Assembly: GCA_013396995.1 (NCBI GenBank)
Contig: VWZP01002400.1
Coordinates: forward strand, 3,286,001-3,350,000
From: Dicaeum eximium
Lineage: Eukaryota; Chordata; Aves; Passeriformes; Dicaeidae
Direction: 5' to 3'
Length of the DNA: 64,000 bases
The number at the start of each line of letters is the position of its first letter. Within the stretch, counting starts at the first letter, position 1. Under the pieces are notes generated by a model, which was given only the letters and a program-made list of their open reading frames with translations, searched no databases and was not told the DNA's origin. Made by a program: the position numbers and the translations under genes. This document shows, piece after piece, positions 52,001 through 63,900 of this stretch.

Positions 52001-53464
52001 TTGCTTATTAGTAAATAACTTAGCAATACCATATTCTTGAAAAGACAGGCCTTGCCTGCTTCTTTAAAAGACATTATGATACTGGTTTTTTTCCCAGGAA
52101 CTGAGAAGAAGGCAGTCCTAAAAACTAAAAAGAGTTTTGTCAAATAGCACCAAGAAAGAGCTTGTCGCCATGAGCACCACTGAAAAAGTAAGACTGGTAA
52201 CATTTTGACACTGTGGGTAAGAGGAAATTTCGAAACAAAATCAGTATTTTTTTCCTTGCAGTGATTTAGTGGAACACTGAAAAGCTTGTATTATTTAACA
52301 GGTAGTAACAGCTCATGCCAAACTCTAGTAAGTCTTTGTAGATGTGTATTTCTTGAACCTTGGTAAATTCACCAGTTATTAAACAGTCATCAACCTGCCC
52401 ACCTTAGCATACATTTAAATGGTTTATTTTGAATAACTGGATTGAAATATTTTATATGGGTTTATGCTAATTTAACGTTAATTAATTGTCCTTTAGTAAC
52501 CTTTGGTATAGTGGACAGCTAAAATCAGAGTTTTTTGGTTCTGACAGTCACACTCTGAGCAACACTTTTATGGCTGTTAATGACATTAAACCATACACAG
52601 CTGCCAGAAATCCTGACCACCTGTACAAAGGGGAAAAACCTGTGCCTGCACTCCATCCATTCCAGTTCCCACATCCATGGCAGCATACACACACTTTATC
52701 TGGCAGGAGGTGGAAGGAATGGGAGCATGAACTTCCAGCACAGCTGTAGGCAGAAACCTGCAACAAAGGAACATTTGTCGAGTGTCCTGGCAGCCTGCCG
52801 GTCCGTAGGTGGCCATCCTAGATCTGCCTAGGGCAGCAAAAAAATTCTGCCAGGGCTGTCACAGCACCTGCCTAAACCAGGAGTTCACTGAATTTATGTG
52901 AAATAGGAAATGAGGGGAGAGCAAGGGAAGGGCACCCTTACACGGGTATGTAATTAACTGAGGCTTTCAGTGTTGCTTACAGGAAGTACAACAGTATTTG
53001 AACACAGACTTTCCAAAAACTGGTTCACTCTGAAGATGCTAAATGCTCTGTAATTCTTGAGTTTTATTTCTAAACTGTTTTATAATCAAAAAACTGTCAC
53101 AGGGACCATTTGCTTGTGTCTTGTACCCAGAGACAAACAAGGAGCCTGGGAGAAACTGGGTGGGGGAAATATGAGGAAGGACTTCCCTACCCTTCAGGTC
53201 ATCTTCCTGAATGGTTTTCAATACACAAACAGAAATTAAAAAATAAATTGTATGACTAAGGCAATAGTTTGGGTGTAGCCTTTCATGCACAGGAGTGGGG
53301 AGGAGATTGCTAACCAAAAAAACCAAAGTAAAAACCCAAACCCAGATACTTTAAATACATGTATCCACTCACCTGATTAACATGTGGAGTAATCACACAG
53401 TCCTCCTTTAGTTGCTCAAGATGGCTGATAAGAAAATTGCTTACGCCAATTGATTTACACAAAC
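45914..53464 (-). CDS. Aldo-keto reductase, YtbE/YvgN-like, last four coding exons (partial)
   Basis: Spliced coding region: 53464-53373, 48993-48811, 48248-48189, 46009-45914 (431 nt, 142 complete codons plus one split codon and stop). The predicted product is a cytosolic NADPH-dependent carbonyl/aldehyde reductase with a TIM-barrel fold. Visible family hallmarks in order: KSIGVSNF (the Ser-Asn that contacts the nicotinamide amide), VNQ-VEYHP, EGYCPLAKG (usual form YSPLG; the stacking Tyr is kept, the Ser is Cys), PAQICIRW, and TIPKSTKAERIEEN (Lys, Ser, Arg and Asn that bind the 2'-phosphate/adenine of NADPH). It ends VFDF...DGRHVSWDPS. The short tail and wording are closer to bacterial-type YtbE/YvgN and related uncharacterised vertebrate proteins than to the AKR1A/B/C/D enzymes, which have longer C-terminal loops. 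Family length is about 280-320, so roughly 150 N-terminal residues, including the catalytic Asp/Tyr/Lys/His region, are missing and were not found up to 64000. All frames are open and junctions consistent, so a working gene is likely. Substrate is unknown. Confidence 0.9.
46010..48188 (-). other. Aldo-keto reductase intron (2.2 kb)
   Basis: GT...AG intron between the NADPH-binding exon and the terminal exon. It holds a short (AC)n microsatellite at 47398-47416 and no other recognisable feature. Confidence 0.85.
47398..47416 (+). repeat. (AC)9 microsatellite
   Basis: Nine AC units (plus one A), uninterrupted, within an intron of the aldo-keto reductase gene. Confidence 0.95.
48189..48248 (-). 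CDS. Aldo-keto reductase NADPH-binding exon
   Basis: A 60-nt phase-0 exon encoding NGIVTIPKSTKAERIEENCK. It is flanked by acceptor CATTTCAG and donor AAG then GTAAGATT. The IPKS...R..EN signature is the adenosine-2'-phosphate binding segment of the superfamily, so NADPH rather than NADH preference is expected. Confidence 0.95.
48811..48993 (-). CDS. Aldo-keto reductase exon with VEYHP and YCPL motifs
   Basis: A 183-nt phase-0 exon (61 codons). The acceptor is TTTATCTAAG (a little pyrimidine-poor) and the donor CAG then GTAATAG. It encodes VEYHPF at its start, EGYCPLAKG in the middle and GRTPAQICIRWSIQ at its end. These correspond to barrel strands 6 and 7 and the following helix. A Cys replaces the near-universal Ser after the nicotinamide-stacking Tyr. 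Confidence 0.95.
48994..53372 (-). other. Aldo-keto reductase intron (4.4 kb)
   Basis: GT...AG intron. It contains a perfect 18-bp tandem duplication at 50965-51000 and a T11 run at 50902-50912. No internal exon or transposon was recognised. Confidence 0.85.
50965..51000 (+). repeat. Perfect 18-bp tandem duplication
   Basis: The unit GATCCTGAGCTACAAGAG occurs twice, back to back with no mismatch, in an intron of the aldo-keto reductase gene. The lack of divergence suggests a recent slippage or repair event. Confidence 0.95.
53373..53464 (-). CDS. Aldo-keto reductase exon with SNF motif (most upstream seen)
   Basis: A 92-nt exon. Acceptor TTTGTTTAG precedes it and donor CAG then GTGAGTGG follows. 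The first two bases (GT) complete a codon split with the preceding exon; if that exon ends in G the residue is Gly, giving the usual GLCKSIG. The exon then encodes LCKSIGVSNF and ends in CVITPHVNQ. VNQ joins in frame to VEYHP of the next exon, reproducing the family's NQVEYHP block. Confidence 0.95.
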
Positions 53465-54522
53465 CTAAACAAAAACAAAACAAGAAAAAGTTTTGGGACA
53501 ATCCTAACTACTTGGGTGGATGATTTGAAAAATATCACTTTCAAGAGACAAAATTATTTTTCACATCATTTCTGTAGAGCAAAACACCACAGAGAAGCAC
53601 AGAATAATGGCACTGAAATCTAGTTTGACAGCATTATCTCAAAGTGTGGTTCTGTCACAGTCACATTAGGAAATCATTTCATAATCTAAACACACTGGAA
53701 ACTCCCCAGTGTATAAAAACTCCAGGCTAAATTCTGGGAAAGGCTAATGTAGTATAAGCAAAGAACAATTGGACTCCACCAGAATGAAAAGAAGGAAATG
53801 GTGTTCCAAGCAGCTTGCCAAAACTAAAGGAAAGTGGAACATTTGCTGAAGACTAATAAGGTGTGAGCAATACAACCCAAGGACACACAGCCCAAATGAA
53901 CCATGTCACATTGCCTATTTTCTATTAGATCATTATAAGATGTTAAGTAAAACTTAGTGTAAAAGCTTCAATTTAATCAGCAGTATCTAGCAACAATCAT
54001 GAAAGTTAAAAATGTAGCTAGATTTCTCAGCTCCTGTTGACAAGCAAATGAAGTCAAATGGGACCTAGGTGATATGAAGGCTATTTTCTAAATAAACCTC
54101 AGGTGTGCATGCATGTGTACAAATTAAGAGCTGACAGTCCAGAAATCAGATGTCTTCTTTCAAACCACAGATATGATAAAGGCCAACTCCCAGCCCTGGC
54201 CTGCCACCACCCCTCAGCCCTAACTAGTCTGGGACAGTTTGGTCCTTCTGCTTTGCTAAGCACAGCTGGCAAGGCAGGCAGCTGGGGCTAGGCTAGGAGG
54301 GGTCTCCTCAGGCTGTGCACTCTGCAGATCACAGCTCAGACTAATTTCTGCAGTATGTGAACTTTGTCTGGATTGACTTGAGCTGCATTTCAGTTTGTAA
54401 CACTACAGATGGAAAGTCTGTCTCTATGTGTGAACACAGAAGTCTGATCATTGTTGTTAATCCAGTATTTATTTTAGCAGACCAAGTCTATAAAATGCAT
54501 AGACAGGTGTGTATCTATGTAC

Positions 54523-54533
54523 AAAAAAAAAAA
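54523..54533 (+). repeat. Poly(A) run, 11 nt
   Basis: Uninterrupted run of 11 A; no associated retroposed sequence recognised. Confidence 0.85.
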
Positions 54534-57500
54534 GAAATTACATCTTTCTAGTCCTCTATGAAATTCTGTAAGCGAAGTTACAGCTTACTACTAATTCATA
54601 TAAACAGACTGTTATAGTCCTAAAAAAAATAAAATCAGCCTTCATATATTTTAGCAGCATAAACTAAAGCATAAACTGCAGCAGCAAAACCTGCACACAT
54701 ACTATCACTTTTAATGTGGCTTCTTTCATGGAATACCAAAAGAAGAAAAAAATATATTAACAACTAAAATGCCAGATGTCTTTCCCTTACAGAAATTATC
54801 ATTGTTCAAGATGTATAACACAATTAGGTTAAAACCTGCACTACAGTGATTTACATAATTTGTATGTAATCTGCCAGAAGGAGCAAAAGCTGAGCTTTTG
54901 ACAAACAACCCTGGAGTGTCAACACTAATAAATCATTATGCCACAGCAGTCAGAAAAACATGGTTTTAACACAATGGTGAACCAAAATATTATTCACTAT
55001 TGTTGAAAGCTAAGGAGTTACAAAAAACATGCTATTATTGCCCTTGAAGAATAAAGCTTTCATTTCAGGTTGAAATAAAACAAAATTCAGTCCCAGACAT
55101 GAAACAGTACATTACCACAGAAAGCTTCCATTTTTTCCCCTACAGTATACTCTAAGATGTTCTGCTTCTAGCGTATTTCTCACAGGAGACTTTGAAGTCT
55201 CTTTCATCGTGTTAGATTTCCCATCAAGAAATTTCAGGTCAGTTATGTTTTGCATTCAAAGTCATCTGAGCCATTCCTACTAAAATCAGTGTTACAGCAT
55301 TCATGGATTCAGAATGATGTCCCACAGAGAAAGCTTAATTCAAAACTGCCAAAAAAGTAAACATTTCCCCAGAAAACAGAGAAATCATTAGAATTTTAAT
55401 GTTTTTATAGAATCAATATTTTCTTAAAGTATTTTTTTAAGGGAATACACTTTAAACATTTTACTTTTCATTAAATACACACACTTGGTTTGGGTGAAGT
55501 TAGAAACCCTTCATTTCAACTCCATTGCTTTGGTGTCAGTTACAGTTTAATATATGACAGTTAAAGTTTTTGACTTTTGCATTAAATCACAATATAAAAT
55601 ACAAAAAAAAAAATTAAACAATCGCACAGTCTAACTGTATTAAAAAATCTTATTTCAATGCATGGTGGAAACATGAATTCAAAACACTGGCAAATAGAGC
55701 TTATACTTGAACAATCAGTCAATGGATTCTACTCTAGAGAATCGCTTCCATTTGCCTGACGGAAGATTAACACAGTTCTCTGCATTGTCCAAATCTCAGA
55801 AAGACTGCCTTTAAGAAGATTATACAGAATTATTTCCACATTGACATCTTCTGGATTAATTAATAAGAATGAAGATTTAAGAAAAGATGGATAAGAAACA
55901 GAAGGTCTGCCTAGCTTCTGGGCCTTCTGGGTCAATCTGACAGATTGACACTTGTGACTATGTGTACCAAACATGAAATCATATCAACAGTAGAAATAAA
56001 AAACTGCATATTGAGAAATTTGTATAAAATGGTCCTGACTCATTGCCTTGAAACAACCTGGGAGATGCAGGGGACACATTTCCTTTTATTTCCTCTCTTG
56101 TGGAGCACCAACAGAGGTAAGCTCCCCAGAGCTCCTGCCATGAGTCTCAAAAACACCAGAATGCTCTTGAAAATGGGGGACAGGTATGTTTTGGGGTTTT
56201 TTTTCTTCCCAATTTAATACCTGTTTAGAATGCTTAAAAATCTCATTTCAGACAATTCGGGCACAATACATTTTGTTACAGCTGTTGTGATTGCAGGTGG
56301 CTTTAAAGTCCATCTTTTTAATGTAACCATTTTAACCAGTCCTGAAGTTCAGGTTTCCTGAGATAAAAGTTTGCAATATATTAGCTATAATCCCTCTAGA
56401 AAGTACCCTTAAAATACACATTTTTACTGTCTTATTTACAAATTTACAGAGCTTTGACTCAGGGAGAGAAAATATCCTCCTTATCTGCTTGAAGAAATGA
56501 TTGGTCTGTTTCCTATGATGCAGATTTTGAGAAAGTGCCAGGTGCTATAAACAAAGAGTTTGCAATTCCCCATTAGCTCCCAAAGGCTCCTGTTATATCT
56601 TCTGAGGCTTTGTTCTATTCCTTGCAACTCTGACTTCACAGGCTCAAAGAAAAACATAGGAACACTGGTTCTTTTATGCATGCTAAAAACTGACTGACCC
56701 ACAATGCTGGAACAGAAAATTTCATCCAGCTTTGAAAGCCTATCATGAAACTCTGCAAGACACATCATCAGAAAACATATGGGCAAAATAACAGTTGATT
56801 ATAATGGGGAAAAAAGTAAGGATCTTTTTTATTCTACACAAAAAAATCTTGGCCCCCACCACATTGGTAATTTCACCACACTGTATTTCTCCCAGCTACT
56901 GTGAAGCACTACATCATGCTAATGGACTGGTTTGCAATATAGTTGAGTATTAAGCTTAAAGTATTTTGTATTGCAACTTAGAAAACGATTGGGTATTTTT
57001 ATCTTTACTCTGCATAATACCAAATTATACAAAGTTAGATAGGCACTGTTAGTCTTGCAACAGAAAAGCATAAATATATTGTCTTGGCACCACAACACTG
57101 TTTTAGTACAATAGTGAGCCTTATCTTTCTCCAGCACTACTATGGACTTTTATCAAACTTCTCAATACCCTCTGGAATATTAAATGTACAAAGTTCAGCT
57201 CAAAAAGATTTTATAAATTACAAAACTGGATACCGGGTTTGTGGAGCCTGTTTTCCTCCCCCTCCCTGCTGCTCTACATGAGTCAGAGCAAGGGAGAATT
57301 CCCACGTCGAGTGAACAGTGCCCATTCTGTTATATCTTCTATTCAGGCCACAGAATAGAAACACGAATGGATCTACTTTTCACAAGAGGTCAACTGCAGT
57401 CACTGTATCTTTATAAATGGAGGTTGCACAGGTTGCAAAGGTCCACATTCTCTCTGATACGCACGCTGGGTGTAAATTGCACTACTCATAGAAACCCTAA

Positions 57501-60500
57501 AAGATTTGATTTCAGCATAACTTGATAAATCAAAGCTGTAGGCTTAGAGTGCCCCACATGCAGACTGAAAGCCAAAGCCTTGATAAATAAAGCAGACTAC
57601 TCTTAGACAGAATCAATGAGGAATTAACTTCTAAATCTGTGAAATAACACGTGTTCCCACAGCACAGGCTGGAACACACAGACACCAGAAGGCCCCTCTC
57701 TGAGACACACAGGAAGACTGTGGCAAAACTGCAAATACACAAATTGTACTTCTTCCTCCAAAGGTTTTCTTTTTAGCCTATTCACTGCCACAGTACAGGT
57801 GCTTGTCTGCAATTCTGTGACCATTACTCCTGCTACACATCACCTGGGAATCATGATAAACCATGAGGACAACAGGAGGGCAGGCATGAGTAGAAGTCCA
57901 ATTGTTAACTTCCTGACTGAAAACTCATTCCAAGCAGTCATTTTCCACAACTGTTAAATGACTAACTAAACAGCATAATGAAACATAGTACTGGCTTAAT
58001 GCACATTGTCTTTGACCCATTGCTGCTCATTCTAACTACTTCAATACAATGTTATCTTAGTTATGTAAACATATTTTTATCCTCACAGTTGACATTACAA
58101 ACCAGAGCAGATAAAAAAAACTCAATCCACTACATGAGACAAAATCAATCCCACCATACCTTATTCAATAATGCCACCACACACTGTGACATGAAAATGT
58201 GATCAAAATTATCAGCAACTCAGCGACATGCCTAGAGGCTACTAGAATATATAGTAGCACTTTGAAGGTATCACAGACAGCACATAGGTAAGATTCTAAA
58301 TAGTTTGTTCCCCCTATAACTATGATGGCACAGTTTCCTGAACTGGAATACTTTTTGGACTTCTGTATCAGAGAACATAATGATTCCCAAGTGGTCTGAA
58401 TAACAGCAACCTAACTGATGTTAATAAATCAACACTGATTTAAAATAGCTAAGAATCTAAGGCTTTACTTCAACATATGCAAAACAGGTAAATTACACCT
58501 TTTCCACAAATCATGTACATTATTTATTGAGAAAAAAGTTACTTTGGACAAAGACTTTCCTTTGAAAGGTATTTCAACATTGCCCTCTTCACAAGAGTCC
58601 TTGTATTCACACTGGGACCTCTTGGCACATCTGTATGGGAACACAACTCTAGAAACATTTGCTTTAAATCTTTTTGCTTAGCTTGCTTATTTACAGTTTT
58701 GACAAGAAGGATACACTTGCTAGCAGAAAAGGCATAAACCATATGCTACAGTAAGTCATGAAACAAAGTCTTCTGAAGGTTTATTTTTACACTTAGAATT
58801 ACCCATTAAGTCCTTGACATTAAGAAAGAAAAATGGGCAAAACAAATGAGCACAGATGTTAATTCAAGTTTAGATTCATTCCCACTTTTACATCTGCACC
58901 AAAAGAACTTTTTCTACGGTAATTTCTTATTTTGAAATAAGATACTGAAATTATGAAGGCTTCTTTATGATCTTTAACATAAATATGTGTAACTTTTTTT
59001 AAAAGCATGTCTTTATTGCTGTCTTATCTGATGAAGAGGGTGTGGTGCAAAACCAAAATCCTCACCAATCTGCAACCACCTCCCCATGAAAACACATCTG
59101 TGAACTGTGCTTCTCATAATAACAACCCACAAGACATCCTCATCTGTGCAGACAGAATATTATCAACGTGAAAAAGAACCGTTTCTAGGCAAATAAGTTA
59201 CTTGCTTTTGCTTATTAAAACTTCAGTGCAACTTATGAATACACATTCACATATGACTTCTACCACCGTAACACACTTGAGGCAAATGTTTTGTGGAGCT
59301 GTAACACAACAGTTTGAATTGTCAGGTGTTCATCATAGAGACTTAAAGCAGAGTATGTCACATAGCAAAGGATGACAAATATGTCACCTGCACAAAAACT
59401 GTATTTGGTTCACTGAACATTTTTCCCTCCTACTTTTAAGAACAGATAGAAAATGGAGGAAGAAAATATGATGACTGAACTGGTCTACACCCAGCAATGA
59501 ACATAGTAAGAATATTAAGGTTGACTAGATATCTTCTCTCACTTGGAATTAAAAACACCAACTTTTTTCCAATAACAGTTATATGGCTTTGATTACTGGG
59601 CTAAACAATTTCTGTTACCTTATGAGACTCTCTTCAAATCACACAAATGATCATAACAAAAACATATGTCAAGACACATCAAGGAATTTCTGATGCAACT
59701 AAGAATATTTCATGTCAGCATAAGCTGCACTGCTAAACATTTAAAAGATAAGCAAACAATTTTAGTAAAATGGCAGTGAGTTCTAGTGGGATCTGAACCC
59801 ACAACCACCACCACAGTACTACTCTTGCCAACTTCAGGCAAAAGCCCTGGCTGGAAGCCCTCATTCTTGCCAGCATTTTTAGACAGAGGGACGAGTAATG
59901 ATATGCATATGTGTATGAAAAGCTTGCTGAGATGATGGGCTAGCCACAATGCCAAAATCAAGGCCATCAGAGACACTGCTTATGGAAAGGGTCACTTTGC
60001 TGGGAACAGCCCAATTACCAGTGAGCACATGCAGTGACTATTCCCCATGTCAGAGCAGTTTGCCACCCTGCTTTCATCTCCCAGCTGAAAAATGCCTGTA
60101 CAGGAATGTTGCAGCTGTCAAGGGAATATATGACTCAATGTATGTGTCTTGGAATGGATTCCGTAGGCAGCCTGGCTTCTGTTTTGAAGTACTGGAGAAG
60201 ATAATTCCACAAAAGGACAATTTTGAGACCACAAAAATTTAAACCATAGCCTTGATATTACAAGTATTCTAGTTGATTTCAGCTGTTACAACAGAAATAA
60301 CCAGTTATTATGCACAAATGTCTCACTGACCAAGTTTTAGAACTTTTTCCTCCCTTTTCCCTCAGCAGTGTTTATCCCAGAACTCTTTAAAGGAAAACAC
60401 AAATGCAGGCTATTGAACAAAGACACAGGTCTAGAATTCTCTGCCTCTCAGCACTGCAGTACAGATAGAGCCTTCTTCACTCTGATGTGATCTGAGTCAT

Positions 60501-60885
60501 CTGGCTCCTGTGAAACAGCTCCAATCAAACTGGAGCAGATTAACAAGTCAGAAAAGATAACAATAAAAAAAGAATTTAACAGCATTTAAATAAACTAATT
60601 ATTAAAACTATGTTTTCCTGAGCTAGTTGAAGTCAGTTTAGCAACAAGATCTTTTCTGCTATGAATAGAGAGCTATCAGTTTGATCTATCAGAAGTCACA
60701 CAAAGTTTTTTAATGGCAATTTTTAATGTAGGTAAACACAATCCTAAATTCCATTCCAAATCCTTTGTTTTATACTTTTAGGTACCTGCTAAAATTCTAA
60801 AACCAGTAAAGAAAATAATTCTCATTTGCCATGAACAGGAACTCCTTCATGTTCTTAACTCTCAACATTAAGAAGTTGCAATGGC

Positions 60886-60947
60886 TGATCAGAAGAAGCT
60901 CATTAAAAAGTTCATTCAGGAGTTCATTTAAAAAAATCTTCTGATCA
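60886..60947. repeat. 11-bp perfect inverted repeat with 40-nt spacer
   Basis: TGATCAGAAGA (60886-60896) is followed 40 nt later by its exact reverse complement TCTTCTGATCA (60937-60947). The spacer holds CTCATT followed by two copies of GTTCATT. It could form a stem-loop in RNA or DNA. Confidence 0.9.
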
Positions 60948-63900
60948 CTAGGGCTGAATACCAAGACCAGGTGCAGAATTCTGACCCCCAAGCTACTGTA
61001 AGAGTTGGCACAATTCCCTCTGGAAGCAAGGTCAGGCCTAAATGCATACAAATCTCAGGGTCTGAAGACATGGAAGATACAGACAGTAAGACAAAACAGA
61101 AATTTCTGAACTGAATGCTTTCTTAATTAGCACATGAAGGTCTCACGTATAAAGCAGTATTGTAATTAATCACTATGAGAAAGAAGCATTCTAATACTTT
61201 TTTGTATGATTTGGGGAAATGTACATAAAATTTGTCTGTTTGGTTCATGGTATGGAATGATACAACTGCTATAGGTTTGGATACCAGCAGAAATATCTAT
61301 CTACCTTTCCTGATCAGAACTCTATCACATTTTTCCCTGGAAAGATATTAATGGAAACCAGCAATTTTAATGATTTGGCTCTGTGTATACACTAGGAATA
61401 CTACAAAAACAAACCAAAAGTATAATCTTGCCTTTGTAGCAAAGAGAAGACAGAGGGTATAAATATACAAATTTTAGGTTAAAGAGGGAAAGATGCTGGT
61501 AGAACATTTAATGGACTCCAAGAAACTACTGAAGGATTTAGCCAGGAGAAAAGATGAGTATGTTTAGCCAAAGACTCTCTAGCTCAAGGGCAAAGCAGGA
61601 AGTCACAGGACCATGTTGCAGATGCAATTCAGAGGGATTAAAACACTTGAAGAAGGTATAACTTCCAGGGTGTGTTATTTTAACACAGATAATTATTGTA
61701 GTATGTCATACTGTTACAGTAAAAGACAACAATGGCTTTAGAATCCCTAGGAGTATTTTTGGGCAAGCTCTCATATCTGTCATGGTACCCCTCAGGATTC
61801 TGGGAAATTGTTTTTAACTTGAAGTGTGATCTTGAGATAGCTGCTCAGTGCCTTAGGCGGAATCCAACAGTGGATGCAAGCACAGGGGAGAGTGCTAAAA
61901 CATGAAACCTTCTTTCAAGTGCTCCTGAGAGTCCTGCCTTGGGGCAGTAACCACATTCCATTTAGTTTCCAAAGCATGTTGGATGCAAGCAGTGCAGCCC
62001 AAAACTTCAGTATGGTGAGCAATCAACTGGAGAGGGTAACCAGATCCCCAACAAACACTACTCAGATTCTCATTTTAAATTGTTCATAATTCCAGTTCAC
62101 ATCGTATCAGGACAAAAGGGTCTTTCAGAAAATGCTAACCTCAAATCCCTTTTGATGAAATACAAGAACAGTGGTAAGCCAGAGAGGGGATTATTCAGTG
62201 ATAGCAAAGGATCTCTCTCATCACTTGAAACTACTACTTTCTATTTCTGATAATATTCTGACATTACAGCTCAACTCCAAACCTGCATTAGCAGTACACA
62301 TAAACTATGGATTAAGAAACAGTAAACTTAAGGATGCCCACACGGCTCAATGAAAACACATCCACCAATTCCACACCAAGTTCATTGGCACCTGCTGCCT
62401 TCAAAAAGCAATAAACCTGCAACAATAAATCCTCTACAGCCAGAGGTACTTGAGAGTTTACGAAAATCAGTCTAATATGAGCTTTGTTTCATTCTTTATG
62501 CACGTTTTCTGCTTCCTAAAATATTTATTTTAATAATTCTGACAAATATTCAGATTTTTTGAAATTTGTTGCACAAAATTTATATTGTTTGGAGACATGG
62601 TCTTATAAATTAGTGCACACTGGCCTAGACTGGGTACAGACCCAGAAGCTCTGTCTCTCCTCAGGTAGCTGGGTGGGAGGACACTCGAGGCCAGAGCCCT
62701 GTAAGTTGTGTCCCGGCAGCTCTGTGTGGGCTCTCAGATGAACCTGAATGAATCTTTGTAGACATAACTTAGAAAAATTCTCTCAGAGATATTAATATAG
62801 ATGGAATTGGTGTGGAATTGGATTTGCTTGTATCAACTTTTGACCAATGTGACCAATGTAAAAGTTAATGTAATCTTTAAAACAAAACTCCATTACAGAC
62901 TTGTACAGTCTGGAGTACCATGCTGCTCACATAACACATAGCAAGTCACAAAGATATGCAGCAAGAGTTTAATCTTCACTGGAAAATCTAGTGGTTAACC
63001 ATGCAAACAAATTATTTAACATTTTGCTCAGGAATCATTGCATTTCCAACTCCAGAGTGGTTAACATCTGTGTGTCATTTCAGGAACACATAGTTATGGT
63101 CAGGACATCCAGATTCTGTATCTCCTAAAGCAAAAGTATGGAAGTTAAGGTTCTAAGGCACTTGACTCAACCAGGCCATTAAATTTTCCTTCCCCTGTAA
63201 ATAATCTGAGGTAATTTCAACAACCAGAGCCGGAAAACTTTTCCTCAGCTAAATGAATCAGGAGTCTACAGAATGCTTAAGTTCAGAAAAAGACTGAAAG
63301 GAGCAACATGGAAATTGAAATAAAACATTGAAGAAATGCAACCACAGGGGAAAAAAAATCTAGCATGAGATATCTTTAAAGAGGTATCATGCATAGGGAC
63401 AAAGACCAAAAGCAATTTTCCCCTCTGCTTGTGAGAACAGCAATCCTATTTCCAGTGACTTATTAAAATACCAGTGAATAGCTCACAGTCTTTTCCATTA
63501 GGAAGATATAGACAAAGAAAGATCTGTAAGACAGAAAAGATCACAAAGACACATGCAAAAGCAGAATAAATCCCATAGGATAGGGATAATAATACAATTT
63601 GGAAAATACAACCTGTTTGCAGCAAATTAGTATGGCATATGTAGGCACAAATGGCATGTATTAAATACTCATCAGAAAAAACCTTCACAGTTTTTGAACA
63701 TGAAATGCATAGTGGAATGATCCATCTTTGGATGTAAGTATTATTCATGCTTTGAAATACTAGGTCAGTGAAGCCCTTCTTTAAAAACTGAATGTTGTAA
63801 TGTCTTACATGTAGAAGACACTTTTAGCAACTTGCTTTACAATCAATATAAAAAGAACAAAAGATGTATCAAAGATAATTTACCTCTGTGTTTGCAGAGG

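Noticed and set aside
53700..53745. FIHWG-like text on the minus strand, resembling the LIHWP motif
   Set aside because: An in-frame stop lies a few codons upstream, another follows shortly after, and no splice sites fit.
55100..55140. Possible small upstream exon of the aldo-keto reductase (minus strand, ending KMEAFC before a GTAATG donor, in frame with GLCKSIG)
   Set aside because: The frame and phase fit, but the donor is weak, the open segment is only about 16 codons, it lacks the expected WP-containing block, and it is two residues short of the usual spacing before GLCKSIG. Chance is more likely.
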